Assembly (NCBI GenBank): GCA_031178005.1
Contig: JAPSJV010000015.1
Coordinates: 1-64,000 of the forward strand
From: Pseudarthrobacter sp.
GTDB taxonomy: Bacteria; Actinomycetota; Actinomycetes; Actinomycetales; Micrococcaceae
Reading direction: 5' to 3'
Length of the DNA: 64,000 bases
Below, piece by piece: positions 1 through 7,333 of the stretch; the stretch's first letter is position 1, and the number at the start of each line of letters is the position of its first letter. Under the pieces are notes generated by a model, which made no database searches, was not told the DNA's origin, and worked only from the letters and a program-made list of their open reading frames with translations. The position numbers and the translations under genes were made by a program.

Positions 1-35
1 GCGTCACCCCTCACCCGCAAAACCCGGTCGCCTAT

Positions 36-93
36 TAAAACAATTCGGCCCGCGGGTTGGGGTGGCCACCTATCACACCCCAACCGGGCGGCC
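36..93 (-). terminator. Hairpin terminator of the VOC gene
   Basis: A 10-bp perfect stem (positions 55-64 with 76-85, GGTTGGGGTG/CACCCCAACC) lies just past the stop codon of the VOC gene. Flanking G/C-rich bases extend it. Read on the minus strand it is followed by a short T-rich run at about 36-46, as in an intrinsic terminator. Confidence 0.6.
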
Positions 94-109
94 GAAGCTT
101 TGAAGATGG

Positions 110-742
110 TCAGATCGTAACGGCGCCCGATGCTGATTCGAACGTAACGGACAGGATGCCGGGCGTACCGTGCGGTGCCATCCAATTGACCGAGACATCC
201 TCCAGCGGCTTCTCCACGGGTTCACCCAGCCACTCGGTGACGCGTTCTGCGGAACCGGCAATGGTGAGGGCGGACATCTTGACGTTGCTCTCATAGGCAT
301 TGGACGGGTGAAGTGCCGGGTCACCCTCCCACTTGAGCAGGTACGGCACCTGCGGATCGGCGATCAGTCCAAGGATGCCGATCTGCTTCCATACCAGTTC
401 ACGGCCATCCGGGAACTTGCGGTTGCCGTTGACGGCGGAGCGGCCAAGCCGGGCCTCAAATGGAGCCAGGTCGTCGACTTCGACGCACCAGCCCATCCAG
501 CCGCCGCCGGCTGCGGAGCGGGCACGGACGGCCTGGCCAAAGGGTGCTTTATCTGATGCAGGGTGGTCGAGCACTTCCACTACTTCAAGGTACTTGTGGC
601 CGGCCAGGGGAATAATCATGTTCCTGGTGCCAAAGCGTGGGTGGACTCCGCCCTTCACGGCGTCGACTCCCAATGCAGCGGAGATGCGTTCGGTGGTGGC
701 AGCGAGGCCATCGTGTTCACAGGCGTAAGAGACGTGATCCAT
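110..742 (-). CDS. VOC-family (glyoxalase-like) protein
   Basis: The product is about 210 aa and starts MDHVSYAC, then has a long beta-alpha-beta-rich body, as in the glyoxalase-like VOC superfamily (Glyoxalase_3 type). His near the N-terminus and the segment YLEVVEVLDHP fit the metal-binding VOC pattern; the substrate cannot be read from sequence. An in-frame ATG at 748 exists, but GAAGG sits only 2 nt before it and 8 nt before the ATG at 742, so 742 is preferred. The gene is divergent from metY. No enzymatic role is assigned. Confidence 0.8.
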   Translation of the reverse strand: MDHVSYACEHDGLAATTERISAALGVDAVKGGVHPRFGTRNMIIPLAGHKYLEVVEVLDHPASDKAPFGQAVRARSAAGGGWMGWCVEVDDLAPFEARLGRSAVNGNRKFPDGRELVWKQIGILGLIADPQVPYLLKWEGDPALHPSNAYESNVKMSALTIAGSAERVTEWLGEPVEKPLEDVSVNWMAPHGTPGILSVTFESASGAVTI

Positions 743-829
743 GCGCATGCCTTCATCTTGGCACTTTGTGATGAGGCTCTCAGCTTAGGTAACCCTTAGC
801 TGATTTTTCCCGACCATTCTGGCACTGGT

Positions 830-845
830 TGCGAAATTCGTCACA
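830..845. promoter_or_regulatory. CRP/GlxR-like half-palindrome upstream of metY
   Basis: TGCGA-N6-TCACA matches the CRP-family consensus TGTGA-N6-TCACA at 9 of 10 defined positions. It lies in the divergent region between the VOC gene and metY, about 40 bp upstream of a TAGACT -10-like hexamer at 871-876. A single near-match is weak evidence. Confidence 0.3.
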
Positions 846-879
846 TTGGCCCATCTGCCGCCAGGTTTCCTAGACTGGG

Positions 880-970
880 TCCAGGTCATGAGTGCCAGCG
901 CATTGCCCCGGCTTGCTGGCCGGCAACCCTCCATCCGCGGTGGGGTGCCCCGGGTGAAGACCAGGCCGTC
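880..970 (+). promoter_or_regulatory. SAM-IV-type riboswitch upstream of metY
   Basis: The leader starts with GGTCATGAGTGCCAGCG, has the GCTTGCTGGCCGGCAACC core and the GGTGGGGTGCCCCGGGTGA block, and closes with GACC pairing to the opening GGTC (884-887 with 959-962). This layout is recognised as the actinobacterial SAM-IV aptamer, which shares its core with SAM-I. A near-identical copy precedes metX at 2432. A TAGACT -10-like hexamer (871-876) would place the transcript start at the aptamer 5' end. A later hairpin at about 993-1018 (CCCGG/CCGGG arms), close to the metY ribosome site, may be the expression platform. SAM binding should lower metY expression. Confidence 0.88.
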
Positions 971-1035
971 CGGCAACCGCCGTGTGGCAAGCGCGTCCCG
1001 GCCCACTATGGTCCGGGCATTCTCCAGGAGCTTCA

Positions 1036-2352
1036 ATGTCCAATGCATGGTCCTTCGAAACCCGCCAGATCCACGCAGGGCAGGAGCCTGACGCCGCCAC
1101 CGGCGCCCGTGCACTGCCTATCTACCAGACCACGTCCTTTGTTTTTCCTTCGGCTGAGAGCGCGGCCAACCGCTTTGCCCTGACTGAGCTTGCACCTATC
1201 TACACGCGCATCGGCAACCCCACACAGGATGCCGTGGAGCAGCGGATTGCCAGCCTGGAAGGTGGCTTGGGCGCCCTGCTGCTGAGCTCCGGACAGGCGG
1301 CGGAAACCTTCGCGATCCTGAACGTCGCCGAATCGGGCGACCACGTCGTGGCCAGTCCCAGCCTGTATGGCGGCACCTACAACCTGCTGGCACACACGCT
1401 GAAGCGGTTCGGTATTTCCGTGACCTTTGTGGAGGACCCGGACAACCTGGACCAGTGGCGCGACGCCGTCCAGGACAACACCAAGCTCTTCTTTGCCGAG
1501 GTTGTGTCCAACCCCCGCCAGGACGTCCTGGACATTGAAGGCGTCTCGGCTGTAGCCCATGCCGCAGGCGTTCCGCTGATTGTGGACAACACCCTTGCCA
1601 CCCCGTACCTGATCCGGCCCATCGAATGGGGCGCGGACATTGTGGTGCACTCCGCCACCAAATACCTGGGCGGCCACGGCACCGCGATCGCCGGCGTCAT
1701 CGTGGATTCAGGCAACTTCGATTTCGGCAAGGATCCGGAGCGTTTCCCCGGCTTCAACACCCCTGACGCCAGCTACAACGGCCTGGTCTATGCCCGGGAC
1801 CTCGGTGCCAATGGCCTCCTGGGCGCCAACCTCTCGTACATCCTCAAGGCCAGGGTCCAGCTGCTGCGCGATCTGGGTTCCAGCGTGGCGCCGTTTAATG
1901 CGTTCCTGATTGCACAGGGCTTGGAAACGCTGAGCCTGCGCGTGGAGCGGCATGTCGCCAATGCCGTCACCGTTGCCAATTGGCTTGAGGCCAGGTCCGA
2001 CGTCGAATCGGTCGCCTACGCAGGCCTGGAATCCAGTCCCTGGTACCAGCGGGGGCAGAAGTATGGGCCCCGGGGCACGGGGGCCGTAGTGTCCTTCAAC
2101 CTGGCCGGGGGAGCAGAAGCCGGGAAGGCATTTGTTGACGCCTTGGAGCTGCACTCCCACGTGGCAAACATCGGCGACGTACGCTCCCTGGTGATCCACC
2201 CGGCGTCGACAACGCACAGCCAGCTGACGCCGGAACAGCAGGCGGTAGCCGGCGTAACACCCGGACTTGTGCGGCTTTCGGTAGGCCTGGAGCACATTGA
2301 CGACATCCTCGCGGACCTCGAAGCCGGTTTCCGGGCAGCCAAGGAAGCCTGA
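1036..2352 (+). CDS. metY: O-acetylhomoserine sulfhydrylase (PLP-dependent)
   Basis: The product is 438 aa, normal for MetY. It converts O-acetylhomoserine and sulfide to homocysteine in the cytoplasm. The N-terminus WSFETRQIHAGQEPD and the PLP-binding segment HSATKYLGGHG (Lys209) are typical of the Cys/Met metabolism PLP family, and the longer C-terminal half separates it from MetB/MetC. An upstream in-frame ATG at 982 lies within the riboswitch expression region; the ATG at 1036 has CAGGAG 5 nt upstream and gives the family-typical N-terminus. It sits directly before metX, which supplies its substrate, and each gene has its own SAM-IV riboswitch. Confidence 0.95.
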   Translation: MSNAWSFETRQIHAGQEPDAATGARALPIYQTTSFVFPSAESAANRFALTELAPIYTRIGNPTQDAVEQRIASLEGGLGALLLSSGQAAETFAILNVAESGDHVVASPSLYGGTYNLLAHTLKRFGISVTFVEDPDNLDQWRDAVQDNTKLFFAEVVSNPRQDVLDIEGVSAVAHAAGVPLIVDNTLATPYLIRPIEWGADIVVHSATKYLGGHGTAIAGVIVDSGNFDFGKDPERFPGFNTPDASYNGLVYARDLGANGLLGANLSYILKARVQLLRDLGSSVAPFNAFLIAQGLETLSLRVERHVANAVTVANWLEARSDVESVAYAGLESSPWYQRGQKYGPRGTGAVVSFNLAGGAEAGKAFVDALELHSHVANIGDVRSLVIHPASTTHSQLTPEQQAVAGVTPGLVRLSVGLEHIDDILADLEAGFRAAKEA

Positions 2353-2362
2353 ACCTGATCGG

Positions 2363-2414
2363 TGAAAAGGCGGAGCTGGCGTCAAAAACGTCATACGCTT
2401 CGCCTTTTCACTGC
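2363..2414 (+). terminator. Possible terminator between metY and metX
   Basis: Ten-base perfect arms TGAAAAGGCG (2363-2372) and CGCCTTTTCA (2401-2410) flank a 28-nt loop just past the metY stop. The 3' arm ends in a short T run. The long loop makes this moderate evidence. It would separate metY from the metX riboswitch unit. Confidence 0.5.
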
Positions 2415-2431
2415 CCCGTTTCGTAGAATCG

Positions 2432-2522
2432 GGGCAGGTCATGAGTGCCAGCGACAGCCCCGGCTTGCTGGCCGGCAACCCTCCTTCGCGGTGGGGTGCC
2501 CCGGGTGAAGACCTGGCCTTCA
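2432..2522 (+). promoter_or_regulatory. SAM-IV-type riboswitch upstream of metX
   Basis: This is a second aptamer, near-identical to the one at 880: GGTCATGAGTGCCAGCG, the GCTTGCTGGCCGGCAACC core and GGTGGGGTGCCCCGGGTGA, closed by CAGGTC/GACCTG (P1, 2435-2440 with 2510-2515). A TAGAAT -10-like hexamer at 2424-2429 lies just upstream, so metX probably has its own SAM-controlled transcript. Confidence 0.88.
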
Positions 2523-2564
2523 CGTCAGCCGACGGAAGGCAATCGCGAAGAAAAGGCACCAATC

Positions 2565-3725
2565 ATGACGATTACCGTCTCCCGTACCGCTACCCCCGGC
2601 ACTGCTCCTGCGGACCCAACAGACCCAACAGACTCCGTCGACGGTACCCTCCGCCACCTTTCAATTGGAGCCCTGGACCTTGAAGCGGGCGGCCACCTTC
2701 CAGAAGTGACCCTGGCCTATGAAACCTGGGGTGAGCTCAATGCTGACCGAAGCAATGCGGTCCTGATCGAACACGCCCTGACCGGCAGCACCCATGTCAC
2801 CCGTGGCGGCAGCGATGAAGACGGCTGGTGGGAACAACTTGCCGGACCGGGAGCGCCTGTTGATACCAGCCGCTTCTTCGTGGTTTCCATCAACATTGTG
2901 GGTGGCTGTTACGGATCCACGGGTCCGGCTTCCCCGGCTCCCGATGGCAGGCCGTGGGGTTCACGCTTTCCCCTCGTCACTCTTCGCGACAGCACTGAAG
3001 CGGAGGCCCGGCTGGCTGACCACCTGGGCATCAAATCGTGGTACGCCGTGATTGGCGGATCCATGGGAGGAGCCCGGGCCCTGGAATGGGCAGTGTCCTA
3101 CCCGCAACGGGTGGAGCGCTGCGGTGTTATTTCGGTGGGCGCCAGCAGTACGGCTGAACAGATTGCCTTTGCCCAGGCGCAAACCCTGGCCATCCGGCAG
3201 GACCCGGATTTCCAGGGCGGCGACTACTACTCGGGTGCGGCACCCGAGGCTGGATTGGCTCTGGCCCGCAGGATTGCGCATATCACCTACCGTTCCGCGC
3301 ATGAGCTGGATACCAGGTTCGGGCGCCGCGGACAGGACCCGGAGTCCCCCCTGCAGCAGGCAACGTTGGGGGAGCGGGGACGCTACCAGGTGGAGAGCTA
3401 CCTGGACCACCAAGGAAGCAAGCTGGTCCAGCGGTTTGACGCGAACAGCTACATCGCCATCACGGAGTCACTCATGAGCCATGACATCTGCCGGGGCCGC
3501 GGACCACTCGAAGACGTCCTGCGGGACGTCACGGCGAAGTTCTTCATAGCCACTGTGGATTCGGACCGGTTGTACTTTCCGGCGCAGTCCCACGAGCTTG
3601 CCGGTGCTTTGCCTGGCACCGTCCCGGTCCACGTTATTTCGGCGCCGATCGGGCACGACGGCTTCCTGACCGAGATCGGGCAGCTGGACCGGGAGCTTCG
3701 CGCGGCCTTCTTCGAGCAGCCGTAG
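2565..3725 (+). CDS. metX: Homoserine O-acetyltransferase
   Basis: The product is 386 aa with an alpha/beta-hydrolase fold. It acetylates homoserine with acetyl-CoA in methionine synthesis. The nucleophile elbow GGSMGG places the catalytic Ser at 166; DSDRLYFP and GHDGFL near the C-terminus carry the Asp and His of the triad. LIEHALTGSTH near the N-terminus is typical of MetX. An upstream in-frame ATG at 2445 lies inside the riboswitch, so the ATG at 2565 is chosen; AAAAGG lies about 8 nt before it. An acetyl rather than succinyl donor is inferred from family and the metY partner. Confidence 0.95.
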   Translation: MTITVSRTATPGTAPADPTDPTDSVDGTLRHLSIGALDLEAGGHLPEVTLAYETWGELNADRSNAVLIEHALTGSTHVTRGGSDEDGWWEQLAGPGAPVDTSRFFVVSINIVGGCYGSTGPASPAPDGRPWGSRFPLVTLRDSTEAEARLADHLGIKSWYAVIGGSMGGARALEWAVSYPQRVERCGVISVGASSTAEQIAFAQAQTLAIRQDPDFQGGDYYSGAAPEAGLALARRIAHITYRSAHELDTRFGRRGQDPESPLQQATLGERGRYQVESYLDHQGSKLVQRFDANSYIAITESLMSHDICRGRGPLEDVLRDVTAKFFIATVDSDRLYFPAQSHELAGALPGTVPVHVISAPIGHDGFLTEIGQLDRELRAAFFEQP

Positions 3726-3765
3726 GGGCAGTCGGCCCTAGGACAGGGCCCCGTAAGATTTGCGG

Positions 3766-4242
3766 CTAGCCCCGCATGATTTCGTCGCGCTGGGCCATGT
3801 AGTCCTCCATGGCCAGCTCGCCTGCGCTGAACTTCGCATCCAGTTCAGCCAGCTTCCGGGCCCGGTAGCCCTGGGGGCCGGAGGGGACGGCAGGCGGTGT
3901 GGGCTCAACAGGCGGCTGGGCCTCCCGGGGATTTGAGGCGGGCTGCTGCGGCAGTTGCTCTGCCGGCGGTGCGCCCTGCCAGGTGGGAATCATTGGTGGG
4001 AGGTCCTGTCGTGGCGGCTGGATCTGCCGGAAACCACCGGCGAAGTAATCCTGCTGCGTGAAGCCGTCCCGGGGCTGGTTGGATGGTCCTCCGAATCCCG
4101 GGCCCGGGTTACCGGGACCGCCCGGGGTGCCCGGGCCGCCGAAGTACCGCTGGCGCTTGCCCTTGGCGGAACGCCGGTACCAGCGCATCAGGAACGGGAT
4201 CAGGAAGGACAGGATAATAATCCAGAAAAACAGGGAACTCAC
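3766..4242 (-). CDS. Membrane-anchored protein with C-terminal SHOCT-like domain
   Basis: The product is about 158 aa. It starts VSSLFFWIIILSFLIPFLMRW, a single membrane segment, followed by a basic stretch, then a long Gly/Pro/Gln-rich disordered linker (residues about 35-120), and ends with a short helix pair, ARKLAELDAKFSAGELAMEDY. That tail resembles the SHOCT module that tethers diverse domains, often for oligomerisation. The open frame extends upstream to 4416, but the GTG at 4242 has GAGAGG 9 nt upstream and puts the membrane segment at the N-terminus. It ends about 40 bp from the metX stop in convergent orientation. Function unknown. Confidence 0.7.
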   Translation of the reverse strand: MSSLFFWIIILSFLIPFLMRWYRRSAKGKRQRYFGGPGTPGGPGNPGPGFGGPSNQPRDGFTQQDYFAGGFRQIQPPRQDLPPMIPTWQGAPPAEQLPQQPASNPREAQPPVEPTPPAVPSGPQGYRARKLAELDAKFSAGELAMEDYMAQRDEIMRG

Positions 4243-4309
4243 GGTGCCGGACCTCTCATCGGTTAAGTCCAGTTTAGTCCCGCTTACTGCCGGCGGGTTT
4301 CGCGGCAGG

Positions 4310-5158
4310 TCAGCGGCGGACTGCCTCGTCGGTGCCCTTGGGGCCCTCGCCGGAACCCAACGGAACGCCCGGACCGAAGACGGGACCCGGCGTCGGACGT
4401 TTTGCCGTAATGCCATCGCCGGACGATTGATGCCTTAACCGCCGGACCACCCAGGGGACGAAGTACTCCCTGGCCCAGACAAGATCGTTGGAACGCGCCT
4501 CCCGCCAGCTGCTGGGCGGCAGGGGCTTGGGCGCCAGTGGCTCCAGCGTGTGCTGGACATTCAAGGAATCCAGGACCATGGCCGCAATCGTGTGATGGCC
4601 CAGCGGCGAGAAGTGCAGTCTGTCGGCGTCCCACATCTGCGGATCGCCCAGCTGGCGCAGTGACCACATGTCCGCAATGATCGCATCATGCCGGGCTGCC
4701 ACGGTCCGCAGATTCTCGTTGTAGATGGCCACCTTGCTGCGGATCCGGCTGAGGACCGACGAGCCGGTGTCCGGGCCGTTGAACAGCACCACGGTGGCTC
4801 CGTTTAAGGAGAGGATCTGAACCACCGAATCAAGTTTCTCCGCCAACGCATCAGGATCCCCGCCTGGCCGGATGAGGTCGTTTCCTCCGGCCGAAATTGT
4901 CACCAGGTCGGGCCTGAGTTCCAGGCACGCAGCCAGTTGCTGGTCCGCAATCTGTTGCAGCAGGCGTCCGCGGACAGCGAGGTTGGCATAGGCAAAGTCC
5001 TCATGTCCTTTGCTCAGTTCCTCCGCCACCCTGTCCGCCCAGCCGCGGTAGCCGCCGGGCCGGGAAGGCTCGGGATCGCCGATGCCTTCAGTGAAGGAGT
5101 CACCCAGTGCCACGTAGCGGTTCCATGGGTGGTTTTCGATGGCTTCCATTTGGCTCAC
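4310..5158 (-). CDS. SGNH/GDSL hydrolase
   Basis: The product is about 282 aa. SGNH-family blocks are in order: GDSFTEG (nucleophile Ser21), a glycine-containing block II region, SAGGNDLIRPGGD with the block III Asn, and DADRLHFSPLGH with the Asp/His pair. These enzymes hydrolyse esters of lipids, sugars or peptidoglycan substituents; the substrate is not predictable. The Arg/Pro-rich C-terminal 60 residues are probably disordered. No signal peptide is seen, so it is likely cytoplasmic. GTG at 5158 is preferred over the internal ATG at 5149 because AGGA lies 7 nt before it. Divergent from the esterase at 5227. Confidence 0.85.
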   Translation of the reverse strand: MSQMEAIENHPWNRYVALGDSFTEGIGDPEPSRPGGYRGWADRVAEELSKGHEDFAYANLAVRGRLLQQIADQQLAACLELRPDLVTISAGGNDLIRPGGDPDALAEKLDSVVQILSLNGATVVLFNGPDTGSSVLSRIRSKVAIYNENLRTVAARHDAIIADMWSLRQLGDPQMWDADRLHFSPLGHHTIAAMVLDSLNVQHTLEPLAPKPLPPSSWREARSNDLVWAREYFVPWVVRRLRHQSSGDGITAKRPTPGPVFGPGVPLGSGEGPKGTDEAVRR

Positions 5159-5203
5159 GCCCCTATCCTGCCTTCTACTCTTCAAGCTACGCCACCGTAG
5201 GTT

Positions 5204-5219
5204 GTTACCAACGGGTAAC
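5204..5219. promoter_or_regulatory. Inverted repeat in the SGNH/esterase divergent region
   Basis: GTTACC and GGTAAC form perfect 6-bp arms around a 4-bp spacer. The site ends 7 bp before the esterase ATG and 45 bp upstream of the SGNH gene start, where a repressor could affect both. It shares the outer GTTA-N8-TAAC shape of the sites at 20998 and 40757 but lacks their conserved inner T and A. Confidence 0.4.
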
Positions 5220-5226
5220 TGCAACA

Positions 5227-5886
5227 ATGGAAACCATGACAAACGCCCCAGTATTTCCTGCTCCAGTCGTTGTGTGGTCCCAGCCGGAGGAGGTCCGCGC
5301 CGGAAAGCCGCTGCTGGTTTTCCTCCACGGCTACGGAGCCAATGAGCACGATCTCCTGAGCCTCGCGGACATGCTTCCGGCGGAGTTCGCCGTGGCCTCG
5401 GTACGGGCGCCGATTGCCATGGGTGCAGGATTTACCTGGTTTCCGCTGACAGGCAGCCTGGACTACTCGCTGGACGCGGTAAGGAACGCGGCGGTGCATG
5501 TCCAGGACTGGCTGGACACCGTGAAGGCCGACCACCCGTCGGTAACCCTGTTGGGTTTCTCCATGGGCATGGCCATGGCCACCACGCTGCTGCGGTACCG
5601 GCCTACCGACTACGCAGCCGTCGTCGGGCTTTCAGGGTTTGTGGTGGATGCCGGCGGTGATCCGGACTTTCATGACGACAAGCTGGATGGCACGGTGCCG
5701 TTTTTCTGGGGCCGTGACCAGCAGGATCCGGTCATCACACCGGACAAGGTCGAGTACTCAATGGGCTGGCTGCGGAACCACGTCAAATTGACCAAAGTGC
5801 TTTACACAGGCATGTGGCACGGAATCAACCAACAGGAAATCGGCCATGTTTCGGAATTCCTCACCCATGAGGTCTTGAATCCCTGA
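5227..5886 (+). CDS. Phospholipase/carboxylesterase-type alpha/beta hydrolase
   Basis: The product is 219 aa with a compact serine-esterase fold. VFLHGYGANEHDLLSLADML is the family oxyanion-loop region, GFSMGMA gives nucleophile Ser112, DPVI gives Asp167 and WHGI gives His198. It belongs to the bacterial carboxylesterase/phospholipase group and has no signal peptide, so it acts in the cytosol on small acyl esters. The ATG at 5236 is an alternative start with a slightly better ribosome site. It lies head-to-head with the SGNH hydrolase, with a palindrome between them, so the two hydrolases may be co-regulated. Confidence 0.85.
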   Translation: METMTNAPVFPAPVVVWSQPEEVRAGKPLLVFLHGYGANEHDLLSLADMLPAEFAVASVRAPIAMGAGFTWFPLTGSLDYSLDAVRNAAVHVQDWLDTVKADHPSVTLLGFSMGMAMATTLLRYRPTDYAAVVGLSGFVVDAGGDPDFHDDKLDGTVPFFWGRDQQDPVITPDKVEYSMGWLRNHVKLTKVLYTGMWHGINQQEIGHVSEFLTHEVLNP

Positions 5887-5905
5887 CATCCGACGGCGGC
5901 GCCTT

Positions 5906-5930
5906 CCCGCAGCCCCTATGGTGCTGCGGG
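5906..5930. terminator. Hairpin between convergent esterase and S4 genes
   Basis: CCCGCAGC (5906-5913) and GCTGCGGG (5923-5930) form an 8-bp perfect stem with a 9-nt loop in the 51-bp convergent gap. No T run follows on either strand, so termination is only probable. Confidence 0.4.
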
Positions 5931-5937
5931 CGGGGAT

Positions 5938-6192
5938 TCAGTCTGCGGCGGGAGCGGAAATGCGCACCGTCCGGCCGTTGACCGTGACGGTATCTCCATT
6001 GTGCAGCTGCCGGCCACGCCGCTCGTCGATCTCTCCGTTGACCTTTACCAGCCCGTTCTTGATCAGCTCGGCGGCTTCCACGCCGTCTTCCACCAGGTCC
6101 GCCAGCTTCAAAAGCTGGCCGAGCCGGATCATGCTGTCCCGCAGAGGAATTTCTTCAGTGTTGCCTTCGTCCATAGCCATGCCGTTAATCAT
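5938..6192 (-). CDS. Small S4-domain RNA-binding protein
   Basis: The product is 84 aa and consists almost entirely of one S4 RNA-binding domain: IRLGQLLKLADLVEDGVEAAELIKNGLVKVNGEIDERRGRQL (described by its helix-turn and Gly-Leu-Val-x-Val-Asn-Gly core). Proteins of this kind (RlbA/YaaA-like) bind structured rRNA or tRNA. The start may instead be Met5 or Met7 (6174); no strong ribosome site distinguishes them. It is divergent from the transporter at 6214 with only 21 bp between starts, and convergent with the esterase. Confidence 0.8.
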   Translation of the reverse strand: MINGMAMDEGNTEEIPLRDSMIRLGQLLKLADLVEDGVEAAELIKNGLVKVNGEIDERRGRQLHNGDTVTVNGRTVRISAPAAD

Positions 6193-6213
6193 GCCCGACG
6201 CCGGGTCCCGCCA

Positions 6214-7218
6214 GTGACGGCGCGCACCCTTCCGGCCCTGGCCGGGCTGCCGTTGGCAGTCGCCGCGGGCCTTGCCATTCCCGTCCAGGGCCGGATCAAC
6301 GGTGCATTGGGCGTGCGGTTGAACGATGGAATCGGTGCTGCAGTGGTCAGCTTCAGCACCGGGCTGATCCTGATGCTGGCCGTTTCGTTTGCCTTGCCCG
6401 CCGGCCGGGCGAGTCTCTCCCGTGTTCTTCCCGCCCTCCGCAGCAGGGCGTTCCCGCGGATCTACGTCCTTGCCGGCGTGATCGGGGCGCTCTTTGTGTT
6501 TGCCCAGTCCTTGACCGTGGGCATCATCGGCGTGGCGCTGTTCACGGTAGCGACTGTCACCGGCCAGACAGTCAGCGGCCTGTTGGTGGACAGCCTCGGC
6601 ATCGGTCCCGCAGGCCGGAAACGCCTCACCCGGATCCGCGTGCTGGGTTGCGTCCTGACGGTGGCTGCCGTCCTGCTGGCGGTGTCACCGCGCCTGGGAG
6701 CTGCGGGAATGTCCGACGGCGGTCCAGGGGGCGGCGGACTGGCCGCCCTTTTGGCGGTACTGCTTCTGCCGGTCCTGGCAGGGTTTCTGATGAGCTTCCA
6801 GCAGGCCATGAACGGAACGGCCACCATGCACTACGGGAGCCCCCTTGCAGCCACACTGATCAATTTCATCACCGGGGCCTCGGTGCTCTGGATCGCATGG
6901 CTGGTCAAGACGGCTGTTATCGGCCCGGGAAATCCGCTGCCGGGGGAGTGGTGGTACTACCTCGGAGGACCAATGGGCTGCATCTTCATAGGCGTCGGGG
7001 CGCTCCTGGTCCGTAGCCTGGGAGTCCTGCTGACCGGTCTGGGAATGATCGCGGGGCAGCTGGTGGGATCACTGGTCCTTGACCTGGTGGTTCCGACTGC
7101 CGGTTCCGTGGTGGCACCGGCTACGGTCATCGGCACTTTGTTGACGCTGGCGGCTATTATCCTCGCCACACTGCCTTGGCCCCGGGGAGCCTTCCGGCGT
7201 CGCGGGCCGGTAGGCTAG
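6214..7218 (+). CDS. YdcZ-like (DUF606) DMT-family transporter
   Basis: The product is about 334 aa with roughly ten hydrophobic segments in two homologous halves, each starting with an AVQGRING-like or QQAMNGT-like motif (AIPVQGRINGALG and MSFQQAMNG). This pattern marks the YdcZ/DUF606 branch of drug/metabolite transporters; the substrate is unknown. The open frame runs back to 6001 antisense to the S4 gene; GTG at 6214, in VTARTLPALAGLPLAVAAG, is the most downstream start that keeps the first membrane segment. Its ribosome site is weak, so the start is uncertain. Confidence 0.75.
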   Translation: MTARTLPALAGLPLAVAAGLAIPVQGRINGALGVRLNDGIGAAVVSFSTGLILMLAVSFALPAGRASLSRVLPALRSRAFPRIYVLAGVIGALFVFAQSLTVGIIGVALFTVATVTGQTVSGLLVDSLGIGPAGRKRLTRIRVLGCVLTVAAVLLAVSPRLGAAGMSDGGPGGGGLAALLAVLLLPVLAGFLMSFQQAMNGTATMHYGSPLAATLINFITGASVLWIAWLVKTAVIGPGNPLPGEWWYYLGGPMGCIFIGVGALLVRSLGVLLTGLGMIAGQLVGSLVLDLVVPTAGSVVAPATVIGTLLTLAAIILATLPWPRGAFRRRGPVG

Positions 7219-7333
7219 GTCACGCAGCTTTCCTGCAGTATTTCCCCCACGCACCACCCCGCCTGCATTTCGCCGGGCCAGGGGCCAGAACCACGGACCG
7301 CACCCAGCGGCCCTGTAGAAATTGGAGTCTTCC

